Positions 33,990-40,342 of a stretch of DNA of 40,342 nt are shown here, in pieces. The notes beneath the pieces are model-generated. The model saw only the letters and a program-made list of their open reading frames with translations, had not been told where the DNA came from and did no database searches. The stretch comes from Candidatus Rokuibacteriota bacterium (GTDB taxonomy: Bacteria > Methylomirabilota > Methylomirabilia > Rokubacteriales > CSP1-6). The stretch is taken from NCBI GenBank assembly GCA_003220615.1, contig QHTB01000171.1, forward strand, positions 7,448 through 47,789, written 5' to 3'. The first letter of the stretch is position 1; every line of letters starts with the position of its first letter. Made by a program: the position numbers and the translations under genes.

Positions 33990-35276
33990 GTGCTCGACCT
34001 TCTCGCTGTCCCCTTCCTCGCCTGTCTGGTCTTGACCGGCATCCACGTCTATCTCGGGCTCCACGTCCTGGCTCGCGGGGTGATCTTCGTCGATCTGGCC
34101 CTCGCCCAGATCGCGGCCCTCGGCATCTCGGTGGCGGTCCTGGCCGGGCATCCCATCCAGAGCGATCCCGCCTACTGGTACGCGCTCGCCTTCACGATCG
34201 GCGGCGCCGCCGTCTTCGCCCTGAGCCGGCTTCACGCAGCGCCCGTCCCGGCGGAAGCGGTCATCGGGATCGTCTACGCCGTCTCGGCCGCCGTGGCCGT
34301 GCTCGTCGTGGACCGTGCTCCCCAGGGCAGCGAGCACATCAAGCAACTGCTCGTCGGCAGCATCCTGACCGTCACTCCGCGCGAGGTCGCGACGGTGGCG
34401 CTCCTCTACGCCGCCCTCGGGGTGATCCACTGGCTCATCCGACGGCCGCTCCTCGACATCTCGCTCGACCCGGCCGGCGCGCGGGCGCGAGGACGCGCCG
34501 TGGCCGTCTGGGACTTCGTGTTCTACACGTCCTTCGGCCTCGTCGTGACGAGCTCGGTCAGGCTGGCCGGCGTGCTCCTGGTCTTCTCGTACCTGATCAT
34601 TCCTGCTGTTGTGGGCGCGCTCCTGGCCCGCGGCGTGCTGAGTCGTCTCGTCATCGGATGGAGCCTGGGCCTCATTGCCAGCGCGTTCGGGATCCTGGCG
34701 GCGTGGACGTGGGACCTGCCGACCGGCGCCGCGATCGTCACCACGTTCGGCGTGATACTCGCGGCGGTGGCGATCGTCCTCGGTGTCGTCGTGCTCCGAC
34801 GGCGGGTCCTCGAGCACGGCGTCCGCGCGCTCGCCGGGGTGCTGATCACGTCGGGTGCCGTCATCGCGCTGGCGGGAGGGTCACTGCTGGCGTTCCCGGC
34901 CATGGACCAGCCGTGGCTCGCCGCCGTGGAGCACGCGGTGCCCGGCGCCGCGCTCGCCTTTCTGGACCATGAGGAGCGCGAGGAGTACGCGGAAAGTCGT
35001 GAGGGCGTCGCCGAGGGCGAAGCCGAGCTTGCGCGCGTCACCCAGATGCGGGACGACGTTCAATGGGGACGCCGCGTGATGTCGGCCGACATGCAGGAGC
35101 GCCTGCGCCAGTACATCGCCGGGCGCCAGGAAATGGTCACGGGTGACCGACTGGTGCTCCGGGCGCTCCGCCAGAAGGCCCGCCAGCGCCAGCGCTACGG
35201 CCTGGGCTTGCCGCTCACCTTCTGTGGGCTCGGCGCGATCGGGGCCGGGCTGTGGCTCGGGCGGCCGCGCTCCTGA
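33990..35276 (+). CDS. Zn/Mn-type ABC transporter permease (ZnuB-like) with long C-terminal extension
   Basis: 428 residues, against ~270-290 for family members. The N-terminal part is an ABC-3 permease with eight or nine helices: VLARGVIFVDLALAQIAALG, VPAEAVIGIVYAVSAAVAV, LLVGSILTVT, and VRLAGVLLVFSYLIIPAVVG, the substrate and coupling regions. The extra ~130 residues comprise a charged helical stretch (FLDHEEREEYAESREG and RQKARQRQRYG) and a last hydrophobic helix ending GLWLGRPRS. GTG 33990 follows the binding protein by 6 bp. The ATPase must be encoded elsewhere. Its final ~80 bases recur as part of a repeat 2.3 kb downstream. Confidence 0.88.
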   Translation: MLDLLAVPFLACLVLTGIHVYLGLHVLARGVIFVDLALAQIAALGISVAVLAGHPIQSDPAYWYALAFTIGGAAVFALSRLHAAPVPAEAVIGIVYAVSAAVAVLVVDRAPQGSEHIKQLLVGSILTVTPREVATVALLYAALGVIHWLIRRPLLDISLDPAGARARGRAVAVWDFVFYTSFGLVVTSSVRLAGVLLVFSYLIIPAVVGALLARGVLSRLVIGWSLGLIASAFGILAAWTWDLPTGAAIVTTFGVILAAVAIVLGVVVLRRRVLEHGVRALAGVLITSGAVIALAGGSLLAFPAMDQPWLAAVEHAVPGAALAFLDHEEREEYAESREGVAEGEAELARVTQMRDDVQWGRRVMSADMQERLRQYIAGRQEMVTGDRLVLRALRQKARQRQRYGLGLPLTFCGLGAIGAGLWLGRPRS

Positions 35277-35291
35277 CCCGTGGCGGGTGTG
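35193..35291 (+). repeat. Direct repeat copy A (permease 3' end)
   Basis: 99 bases covering the last 28 codons of the permease (from RYGLGLPLTF to the stop) and 15 bases after it. It matches 37554-37652 at 89 of 99 positions (my count), with a 32-base identical core. Both copies end their open frame with the same GAIGAGLWLGRPRS and TGA. Confidence 0.85.
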
Positions 35292-35314
35292 TCCGCTCAG
35301 TCCGTCGCAGCACG

Positions 35315-36106
35315 TTAGAAGTCCCGGATGAAGCGAGCGCGCAGGGCATAGTCGAATTCCCTGACGTGCGTCACCGGCAGCTCGATGCCGACCGCGAACG
35401 TCGTCTCCGGCCACGGCCGCACGTTGAACCCCGGCGTCAGAGAAACCTGGGTTGCCTGGAAGAGCGGGTCGTCCTCTGCCCCCCGGGTCACCGTGCGGGT
35501 CGACAGCTCGAGGAGAGGCAAAAACCAGCGACTCAGCCGATAGCCCGTCGCCAACCCAGCCTTGAGCTCCTGCCTGTTGGGACCGGGGACGTTGGCGTTG
35601 ACGTTGAAGTCGTAGGCGATCTCGGCCATGAAATCGAAAGGCCCGAACGCGATGCCGGCCGTGAGAAACGGTTCGATGGCCGCCTCGCCTCCGAGGCCAC
35701 GACGCTCCGAGCCGGTGGGCAGGCGTATTTCGAAGCCGGCCGCCACTTGCCCGGGACGCTGCTCGAACTTGTGCAGGAGGAACTTGTTCTCGAGCGTCAG
35801 ATCGCCGACGCCGCCCATCGATCGCTGATCGCGCGGGTCGGTGAACACCAGCGGAATCTCCAGACCCACACGCCATCGCGGCAGAACGGGAATCTCGAGG
35901 GAACCACGCACTTCGGTGACCCGGCCCGCAGGGCCTTTTTCGTGATCGACTCGAAGCTCGAATTCGCGGTCGAGGAAGGGTCGACGCGTCACGAGTGGAT
36001 AGACGAACTCGCCGTAGACGTCGTCCGTCCCCTGGGCCCACACGACCGGCGCGGCGAGCCCTGCCGCGACGAATACGATGAAGACGATGACGCTTCGAGT
36101 CCCCAT
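35315..36106 (-). CDS. Outer-membrane beta-barrel protein (phenol-degradation MetA-like/transporter family)
   Basis: 263 residues: signal peptide (MGTRSVIVFIVFVAAGLAAPVVWAQ), then alternating amphipathic strands throughout: FELRVDHEKG, VRGSLEIPVL, RVGLEIPLVFTD, AAGFEIRLPTG, FDFMAEIAYDFNVNA, RTFAVGIELPVT, ending ALRARFIRDF. A C-terminal Phe in a strand is the classical outer-membrane insertion signal. The GDLTLENKFLLHK and IRLPTGSE motifs are those of the uncharacterised 'transporter' barrels related to PF13557. Length fits a 10-12 strand barrel. ATG 36106 starts at the signal peptide; a longer frame exists upstream but is not signal-like. It lies between the two direct repeats. Confidence 0.8.
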   Translation of the reverse strand: MGTRSVIVFIVFVAAGLAAPVVWAQGTDDVYGEFVYPLVTRRPFLDREFELRVDHEKGPAGRVTEVRGSLEIPVLPRWRVGLEIPLVFTDPRDQRSMGGVGDLTLENKFLLHKFEQRPGQVAAGFEIRLPTGSERRGLGGEAAIEPFLTAGIAFGPFDFMAEIAYDFNVNANVPGPNRQELKAGLATGYRLSRWFLPLLELSTRTVTRGAEDDPLFQATQVSLTPGFNVRPWPETTFAVGIELPVTHVREFDYALRARFIRDF

Positions 36107-36292
36107 TCGAATGAGTCTACGAAAGGGACCCGCATTCCCGGCCAAAAAAAGCGAGATTCGTCGCAGGCGAAGCCCCCATCGACCAGAAGATGATGTCGGC
36201 AATACGGAGGCCTTCGTTGCACGGCGACATCGTCCGCGTTGTGGCACCGATACTTTGGACGGGGCGCGATCCTTGCACGAGGTGGATACACG

Positions 36293-36580
36293 ATGCGCGG
36301 AGCCCTCGCAGTCATCGCTGTTGTCCTGATCGGCCTGGTCGCCCTGACGCCCTTCGCCTGCGCCAGTACGTACGAGGCGTGGACAGAGGGTGTCTACGAT
36401 GCCGAACTCGACAATGACATCCTCGCGCTCCTGACCTTCCAGGCCGTCATCGACCGCATCGTCCTCAGTGATCGCCGCTGTAGCGAAATCGTCGTTGCCG
36501 TCGTCGTCCTCGCCGACGATACGGGTGGCGATCTCGCCGATCCCTCCGCACGGAGCGCCCGAGCCCCGCCCACAGCCTAG
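36293..36580 (+). CDS. Small exported protein, function unknown
   Basis: 95 residues from ATG 36293, with AGGTGG 7-12 bases upstream. Signal-peptide-like MRGALAVIAVVLIGLVALTP, cut near FACAS, then a short acidic stretch TYEAWTEGVYDAELDNDILAL and a hydrophobic helix. The last ~30 residues (from VVAVVVLADDTGG) are less protein-like. No family recognised; coding status is only moderately supported. A weak GG-N10-GC sigma-54-like site lies at 36262-36277 but would put the start point downstream of the ribosome site. It is divergent from the beta-barrel gene across 186 bases. Confidence 0.45.
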   Translation: MRGALAVIAVVLIGLVALTPFACASTYEAWTEGVYDAELDNDILALLTFQAVIDRIVLSDRRCSEIVVAVVVLADDTGGDLADPSARSARAPPTA

Positions 36581-36728
36581 CCTGCTGCACGTGCCCGCCG
36601 TGCTCCGGCGTCGCTATGCCGGCCGCGGTGGCCTTTGGTCTCTCGAACCCCGCGCCGGTCGGTTGCCGCATTGCCGATCCGGTTTGCCCAAGCGCACGTC
36701 ACACGCTCATGCTCGGTGGAGGCAGCCC

Positions 36729-37406
36729 ATGAGATGCACGGTGAGCACGTTCCTTCGACTCGGAGCCGTGGCACGGATGAATGGAGAGTCGGCGCCCGTT
36801 TGCGGCATCGCCGGCGTCATCGCGCTGTCCGATCGGGGACCCGACCCGAGTGTCGTCGAGCACATGACGCGTCGTCTCGATGATCGAAGTAGTCACGCGT
36901 GGGGGTATTACGTCGACGGGGGCGTCGGCCTTGGCATCGCCGGCCCAGCGGTCGCTGCGTCGCAGGGACCGGATCAGCCGGCGACGAATGAGGAGCAATC
37001 CGTGCGCGTCGTGCTGGCCGGGCGGATCTCCAATGCTCCGCCCGTTCGTGATGCCTTGCTGAGGGCCGGGCTCCGCTTCCGCACATACTCAGACGCTGAA
37101 GTCGTCGCCCACGCGTGGGAACACTACGGGGAGCGCGCCCTCGATCTGTTCACTGGAATTTTCGCAATCGCGGTCTGGGATGAGCGGCGCCACCGGCTGT
37201 TCCTCGCGGTTGATCGCGTGGGGGAGACACGTCTCCACTATGCGATCACCAGCGCTTGGCTGATCTTCGCGTCCGAAGTCGACGCCGCTGTCGTGCATCC
37301 GGCCCTCAACTCGGAGCGGGATCTTGCCACTGTTCGGCGCTCTCTCTCATTCGATGTCGACCGCCAGGCGCCGCTCGAGACTCCGCTCACCAATTTCGGC
37401 CGCTGA
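36729..37406 (+). pseudogene. Truncated asparagine-synthase-like glutaminase domain
   Basis: 225 codons from ATG 36729 (or 197 from the CGIAG core). CGIAGVIALSD at 36801 is the start of a class II glutamine amidotransferase domain, followed by the equivalents of the family strands up to FTGIFAIAVWDERRHRLFLAVDRVG and LIFASEVDAA. The ~400-residue synthetase half is missing. The Cys is not next to a start codon, so the N-terminal nucleophile cannot form by Met removal. The catalytic-loop sequence NGEIYN is AGRISN and HRGPD is DRSSH. So it is an inactive remnant or a repurposed domain. The synthetase half has been replaced by FDVDRQAPLETPLTNFGR and a stop. It lies between the direct repeats. Confidence 0.75.
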
Positions 37407-37553
37407 TCGCCGGCGCAACGACCTCCCATGCGGAGCTGGCGTCCGAGTGATCTCGTCCTCAGCGCGCTTCTCGCGATGGCGGCTCTTGCCGTCACAGTTG
37501 GAGTGTTGGAACTCTTGCGGCAGTGAAGGGCATGCGGGGCATCGAAAGGACGA

Positions 37554-37652
37554 CGCTACGGAGTGGGCTTGACGCTCACCTTGTGGGGGCTGGGCGCGAT
37601 CGGGGCCGGGCTGTGGCTCGGGCGTCCGCGCTCCTGAGCCATGGCGGGCGTG
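37554..37652 (+). repeat. Direct repeat copy B (remnant of a second permease 3' end)
   Basis: Matches 35193-35291 at about 90%. In frame it encodes YGVGLTLTLWGLGAIGAGLWLGRPRS followed by TGA, a diverged version of the permease tail, with no permease sequence upstream. The thioredoxin-like gene on the opposite strand uses the same DNA for its last ~30 codons. The 147 bases before it (37407-37553) hold nothing I can name. Confidence 0.82.
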
Positions 37653-38173
37653 CCGTCCGCACTCACCGACTCCAGACGAGCCCGCAACGACGCCTCCGGC
37701 TGGGGCCCGATCAGGCGCTCCACGCGCCTGGCGTCTCGACCGAGCACGACGAACGCCGGCCCGGCCCACACCGAGAAGCGCCGATAGAGCTTGCGGAAGC
37801 CCTCGCTCTTGTCGTCGGTGTCGACGACTATGATCTCGACGGTCTTGGCGAGGTCCTTCTGCAGCTGGGCGACCACCGGGATCATCCGGAGACACTCCAC
37901 GCATCCCCGATCGAGGAAGGCCAGGAGCACCGGCCGGCCACTGACGATCGCCGCGTCGACGGTCGCGGGGTCATGCGTCGCCATCGTGTCGAGCGCAGCG
38001 ACGAGCTTCGAATACTGCTCCAGCAACTCTTGCTGCGTGGCAGAGGCGGCGTGCGAGTGATGCCCGCCCGCCGCCCCTGCATCCGCCTTCGTGACTGCTC
38101 CACCGATCACCACGGTCGCCACGACTGAAGCAACCAGGCTGCAAAATCGTGTCGCCATGGTCTGGGTGTTCAT
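37556..38173 (-). CDS. Periplasmic thioredoxin-like protein with CVEC motif
   Basis: 205 residues. Signal peptide (MNTQTMATRFCSLVASVVATVVIGGAVTKA), a His-containing spacer (GGHHSHA), then a thioredoxin fold: PVLLAFLDRGCVECLRMIPVV with the redox pair Cys91/Cys94, VEIIVVDTDD, and WAGPAFVVLG with the cis-proline. The first ATG (38173) shares one base with the stop of the copper-protein gene (TGATG), so it is translated after it. A disulfide reductase for the CuA-type cysteines of that protein is a reasonable guess, by analogy with Sco/TlpA proteins. The last ~30 residues are encoded by DNA shared with direct repeat B. Confidence 0.86.
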   Translation of the reverse strand: MNTQTMATRFCSLVASVVATVVIGGAVTKADAGAAGGHHSHAASATQQELLEQYSKLVAALDTMATHDPATVDAAIVSGRPVLLAFLDRGCVECLRMIPVVAQLQKDLAKTVEIIVVDTDDKSEGFRKLYRRFSVWAGPAFVVLGRDARRVERLIGPQPEASLRARLESVSADGTPAMAQERGRPSHSPAPIAPSPHKVSVKPTP

Positions 38174-39888
38174 CAAGGATAGGGGTACGCCACCGACTTC
38201 ACCCTCGGGAACGCCAGGGGGCTGATGCCGCCGTAGTAGCCCGGCGGGAGCGGGATGTACCCAGCCACCGTCAACGACTGCATGTCCACCACAGTGATGT
38301 AGTGCGTGAACTTGTTGACGACGTAGCCGTACCAGCCGCCACCCTGCTTCAGGCCGAAGCTCATACCGTGGGCGCCCCAGCCGACATTCGGGATCGTCTT
38401 GACGATCTTCCAGGTGTCGATCTCGATGACCGAGATGTCGTGGGTGCCGGTGTTGATGGCCATGATGTGCTTGCCGTCCGGCGCCGGCGCCGGCCAGATC
38501 GGGAACGCGCCGGCCTCGATCGCCGCCACCTGCTTCTTGGCGTTGAGGTCCACGATGTGGACGGTCTTGTCGAGCGCCGCGGCCACCATGCCGTATCGGC
38601 TGTCCAGCGTGGTGAACGCGAACAGCGGCAGCCGCTTGGTCGGGATCGAATAGGAGAACTCATCCTTCTCGGCGTCGATCACCGACAGCTTGTCGTCGAG
38701 GACAGCGGCGGCCACCAACCACTTGCCGTTGGGGGTGATCCAGATCCCGTGCGGGCCGTTGTCGAGCTGGATGTCCTTCGTGGTCTTGAGCGTCTCGGGA
38801 TTGAGCACCGAGATGAGGTTCTCGGACGCCCGCGAGACGTAGAGCTTCTCCCCGTTGGGGTGCATCAGGGCGTGGGCGATCGAGTCGCCCGGATAGGCGC
38901 GATTGATGACCTTGTGCGTCTTGCGGTCGATGGTCAGGATCGAGCGCGACTGCCAGTTCGTGATCCAGACCTTGTCTTCGGTCTTGTTCGTGAAGAGGCC
39001 GTGCGGATTGCTGTGCTCGGCGGTGATGATGTCCTTGATCTGCCAGGTCGCCGAGTCGATCACCACGGTCGCGCCGGGCCACTTCTTCTCGGGGTGCTCG
39101 GCCCACTGCAGCACCGCCCACACCTCGCCCACGCCCGCCACTTTGGGCGTCGGACCCGGGATGCCGTCTTCCGGCGGGTAAACCAGGAACCGCTGCTGGT
39201 CCTTCTCCGAAGGCAGCTGAGCGTCGACGGCCACGATGCCGCGCATGAGCGGGTGGACGTGGCAGAAGTACTTGTAGAGGCCCGGCTTGTCGAACTTGAC
39301 CTCGTACACGTCCTTGAACACGCCCGAGTCGAACGGCATCGGCGAATCCGCCCACGACGTGACCGTGTGCCACGAGTGGGCGCGCGACCCCATGACCCAG
39401 CGGACGCTGTCACCGGGCTTCACGTGCATCACGCGCGGGTCGAAGAACTTCCCGTAGAACTCGGTCACCTCGATGGTGTGAGTCGTCCCCGCCTTGGGGC
39501 GGACGATCAGCTTGCCTTCCATGTAGTTGTGGCCGGTGCTCTTGGCCGGATCGGCGAAGCACCACCGGCTGCACATGAAGCGGTAGTCGCCGCTCTGCTT
39601 GGCGACGAACTCCACATGCGTGGTCTTCCCGGCAGGGAGCTCGACGTCGAGGTCGAGGGCGGGTATGTTGAGGCCGTGCTTGACATCCTTGGTGGTGATG
39701 TCGAGCACGACGCGATCGCCTTCTTCGACTTCGATGGTGGCTGGCGTCCAGCCCCACATGCGCGCTTCCACGGCGAACGTCTTCACGGCCCCGGTGGAAG
39801 CGATGGCTGTGGGTCTCTTCGAGTACAGAATCGCAGCAGGAACGAGGACCAGCACGAGACTGCTGATCGCGAAGATGAGCTTACGCAC
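38173..39888 (-). CDS. Membrane-anchored copper protein: CuA-like cupredoxin, type 1 cupredoxin and YVTN propeller
   Basis: 571 residues. Anchor helix at 4-22; cupredoxin domain 1 (about 37-130) with His71, Cys106, Cys110, His120 and Met123, the ligand set of CuA centres (COX2, nitrous oxide reductase) but with nine residues between the second Cys and the His, where canonical CuA has three. Domain 2 (about 138-222) has His174, Cys209, His212 and Met215, spacing CxxHxxM as in amicyanin (type 1 copper). The rest (about 235-571) is a YVTN-type beta-propeller with WITNWQSRSILTIDR, LYVSRASENLISVLN and IMAINTGTHDISVIEI. GTG 39888 has AGGAGG 9 bases upstream. Probably a periplasmic electron-transfer or copper enzyme; no characterised homologue is known to me. 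Confidence 0.85.
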   Translation of the reverse strand: MRKLIFAISSLVLVLVPAAILYSKRPTAIASTGAVKTFAVEARMWGWTPATIEVEEGDRVVLDITTKDVKHGLNIPALDLDVELPAGKTTHVEFVAKQSGDYRFMCSRWCFADPAKSTGHNYMEGKLIVRPKAGTTHTIEVTEFYGKFFDPRVMHVKPGDSVRWVMGSRAHSWHTVTSWADSPMPFDSGVFKDVYEVKFDKPGLYKYFCHVHPLMRGIVAVDAQLPSEKDQQRFLVYPPEDGIPGPTPKVAGVGEVWAVLQWAEHPEKKWPGATVVIDSATWQIKDIITAEHSNPHGLFTNKTEDKVWITNWQSRSILTIDRKTHKVINRAYPGDSIAHALMHPNGEKLYVSRASENLISVLNPETLKTTKDIQLDNGPHGIWITPNGKWLVAAAVLDDKLSVIDAEKDEFSYSIPTKRLPLFAFTTLDSRYGMVAAALDKTVHIVDLNAKKQVAAIEAGAFPIWPAPAPDGKHIMAINTGTHDISVIEIDTWKIVKTIPNVGWGAHGMSFGLKQGGGWYGYVVNKFTHYITVVDMQSLTVAGYIPLPPGYYGGISPLAFPRVKSVAYPYP

Positions 39889-39945
39889 GGCGGCGTGCCT
39901 CCTTTTGAGCGCGGCCCGAGCCTGAGGCCGTTTGGTGGGGTGACG

Positions 39946-39961
39946 AGCAACGCGTATGCCA
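39946..39961 (-). promoter_or_regulatory. Sigma-54 (-24/-12) promoter candidate for the copper-protein operon
   Basis: Minus strand TGGCATACGCGTTGCT: GG at 39960-39959, 10 bases, GC at 39948-39947; full consensus match on both elements. Predicted start about 39935, 47 bases before the GTG. Upstream at 40028-40037 lies the palindrome CACGCGCGTG, which shares its core with the 25103-25118 palindrome and is at enhancer distance. Confidence 0.75.
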
Positions 39962-40093
39962 CACGCGAAACGCCGATTGTTTTCGCCGTCCTCGTGGCGC
40001 TTCATGCTCGCTCCCGTCGAGTGGAGGCACGCGCGTGTGATGTTCTTCGACTCGATCGTTCGATAGGGGTCCTCTAGGCGCGCCGACGATTTC

Positions 40094-40342
40094 GTGGCGT
40101 CGGTAGTGGAGACGATTGCGAGCGCGTCGTTGGCGTGCTCGCCAGGGCAGCTGTCGGTGAACTTGACGGTGGCGCGAGGCGCCGGCGTCCCCCCGACGCG
40201 CTACCGCGTGCGCTGGATCGGGTCAGATCGCCGGCATCGGGTGCTCGCCAGATCGAAACGGTTACTCGGAGTGAAAACGCTGCTCGCGGGACTGTCGGTA
40301 GGCTTTTCGATTTATATCGTGTGGGAGATGACGGCTCCCTTC
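40094..40342 (+). CDS. Partial gene at the window edge, unknown product
   Basis: An open frame from GTG 40094 to the window end (83 codons, no stop), with strongly G/C third positions and good codon use: VASVVETIASASLACSPGQL, VARGAGVPPTRYRVRWIGSD, then a hydrophobic helix LLAGLSVGFSIYIVW near the edge. It looks like a real N-terminal part of a membrane-associated protein, but no family is recognisable. It is divergent from the copper-protein operon across 133 bases (39962-40093) that hold the upstream region of the sigma-54 promoter. Confidence 0.45.
   Translation, partial: MASVVETIASASLACSPGQLSVNLTVARGAGVPPTRYRVRWIGSDRRHRVLARSKRLLGVKTLLAGLSVGFSIYIVWEMTAPF

Noticed and set aside
36262..36277. 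Sigma-54-like GGGCGCGATCCTTGCA upstream of the small exported protein
   Set aside because: Spacing is right, but the start point would be 5 bases before the ATG and downstream of the ribosome-binding site; flanks are weaker than at the five reported sites.
36107..36292. T7 run after a short stem on the minus strand (near 36144-36160) as a terminator
   Set aside because: Only a 4-bp stem, and it would lie in the leader of the beta-barrel gene; not convincing as terminator or attenuator.
38149..40077. 642-codon plus-strand open frame opposite the copper protein
   Set aside because: Mirror-frame composition; the minus frame has ligand motifs, an anchor helix and a Shine-Dalgarno.

Overview
The window is high-GC (roughly two thirds G+C by eye), densely packed, and full of GTG/TTG starts and 1-4 bp start/stop overlaps. 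It carries lipoproteins, a beta-barrel porin, a class A penicillin-binding protein and a type IV pilin, so it comes from a Gram-negative, probably soil- or sediment-dwelling bacterium. The gene mix and style fit Candidatus Rokubacteria/Methylomirabilota or a similar uncultured lineage; this placement is inference, as there is no rRNA or tRNA in the window.

Left part (1-14,312). A RidA-type deaminase is followed by leftward envelope and polysaccharide genes: an acyltransferase, an O-antigen ligase, a small Ig-like protein and a 1,169-residue secreted protein with a TIM-barrel-like domain and four Ig-like modules on Pro-Thr linkers. Rightward genes follow: a FemAB-like protein, a family 2 glycosyltransferase and a PBP1B-like murein synthase. 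Next come a broken SLC13/TrkA-C permease, a ComEA-like DNA-binding protein and a type IV pilin-like gene.

Middle (14,382-26,662). A leftward iron-storage set (cupredoxin-fold protein, Bfd, Bfr) sits behind a HAD phosphatase and a GlgA/GlgM-like glycosyltransferase. Then come a secreted intradiol dioxygenase, a hybrid histidine kinase with a collapsed receiver gene in front of it, two small envelope proteins, and an NtrC/PilR-type sigma-54 activator with a six-helix PilS-like kinase. A DedA protein and a glycosyltransferase are divergent around a perfect 16-bp palindrome. RlpA closes the segment.

Right part (26,826-40,342). This contains a HAD phosphatase-HerA ATPase fusion; a leftward operon of nicotinamidase, FIST, methyltransferase and DUF362; an exported acetamidase; and a ZnuA/ZnuB pair with no ATPase. 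A 2.3-kb segment flanked by two ~99-bp direct repeats follows. At the end is a leftward two-gene unit: a three-domain copper protein (CuA-like cupredoxin, amicyanin-like cupredoxin, YVTN propeller) and a periplasmic thioredoxin-like protein.

The strongest unifying signal is regulatory. Five intergenic sites match the sigma-54 -24/-12 promoter (GG-N10-GC with good flanks). They lie upstream of the big secreted protein, the FemAB-like gene, the pilin, the glycine-zipper lipoprotein and the copper protein. The window itself encodes a sigma-54 activator with an intact GAFTGA motif. The most novel protein is the copper protein, whose CuA-like loop is six residues longer than the canonical one.
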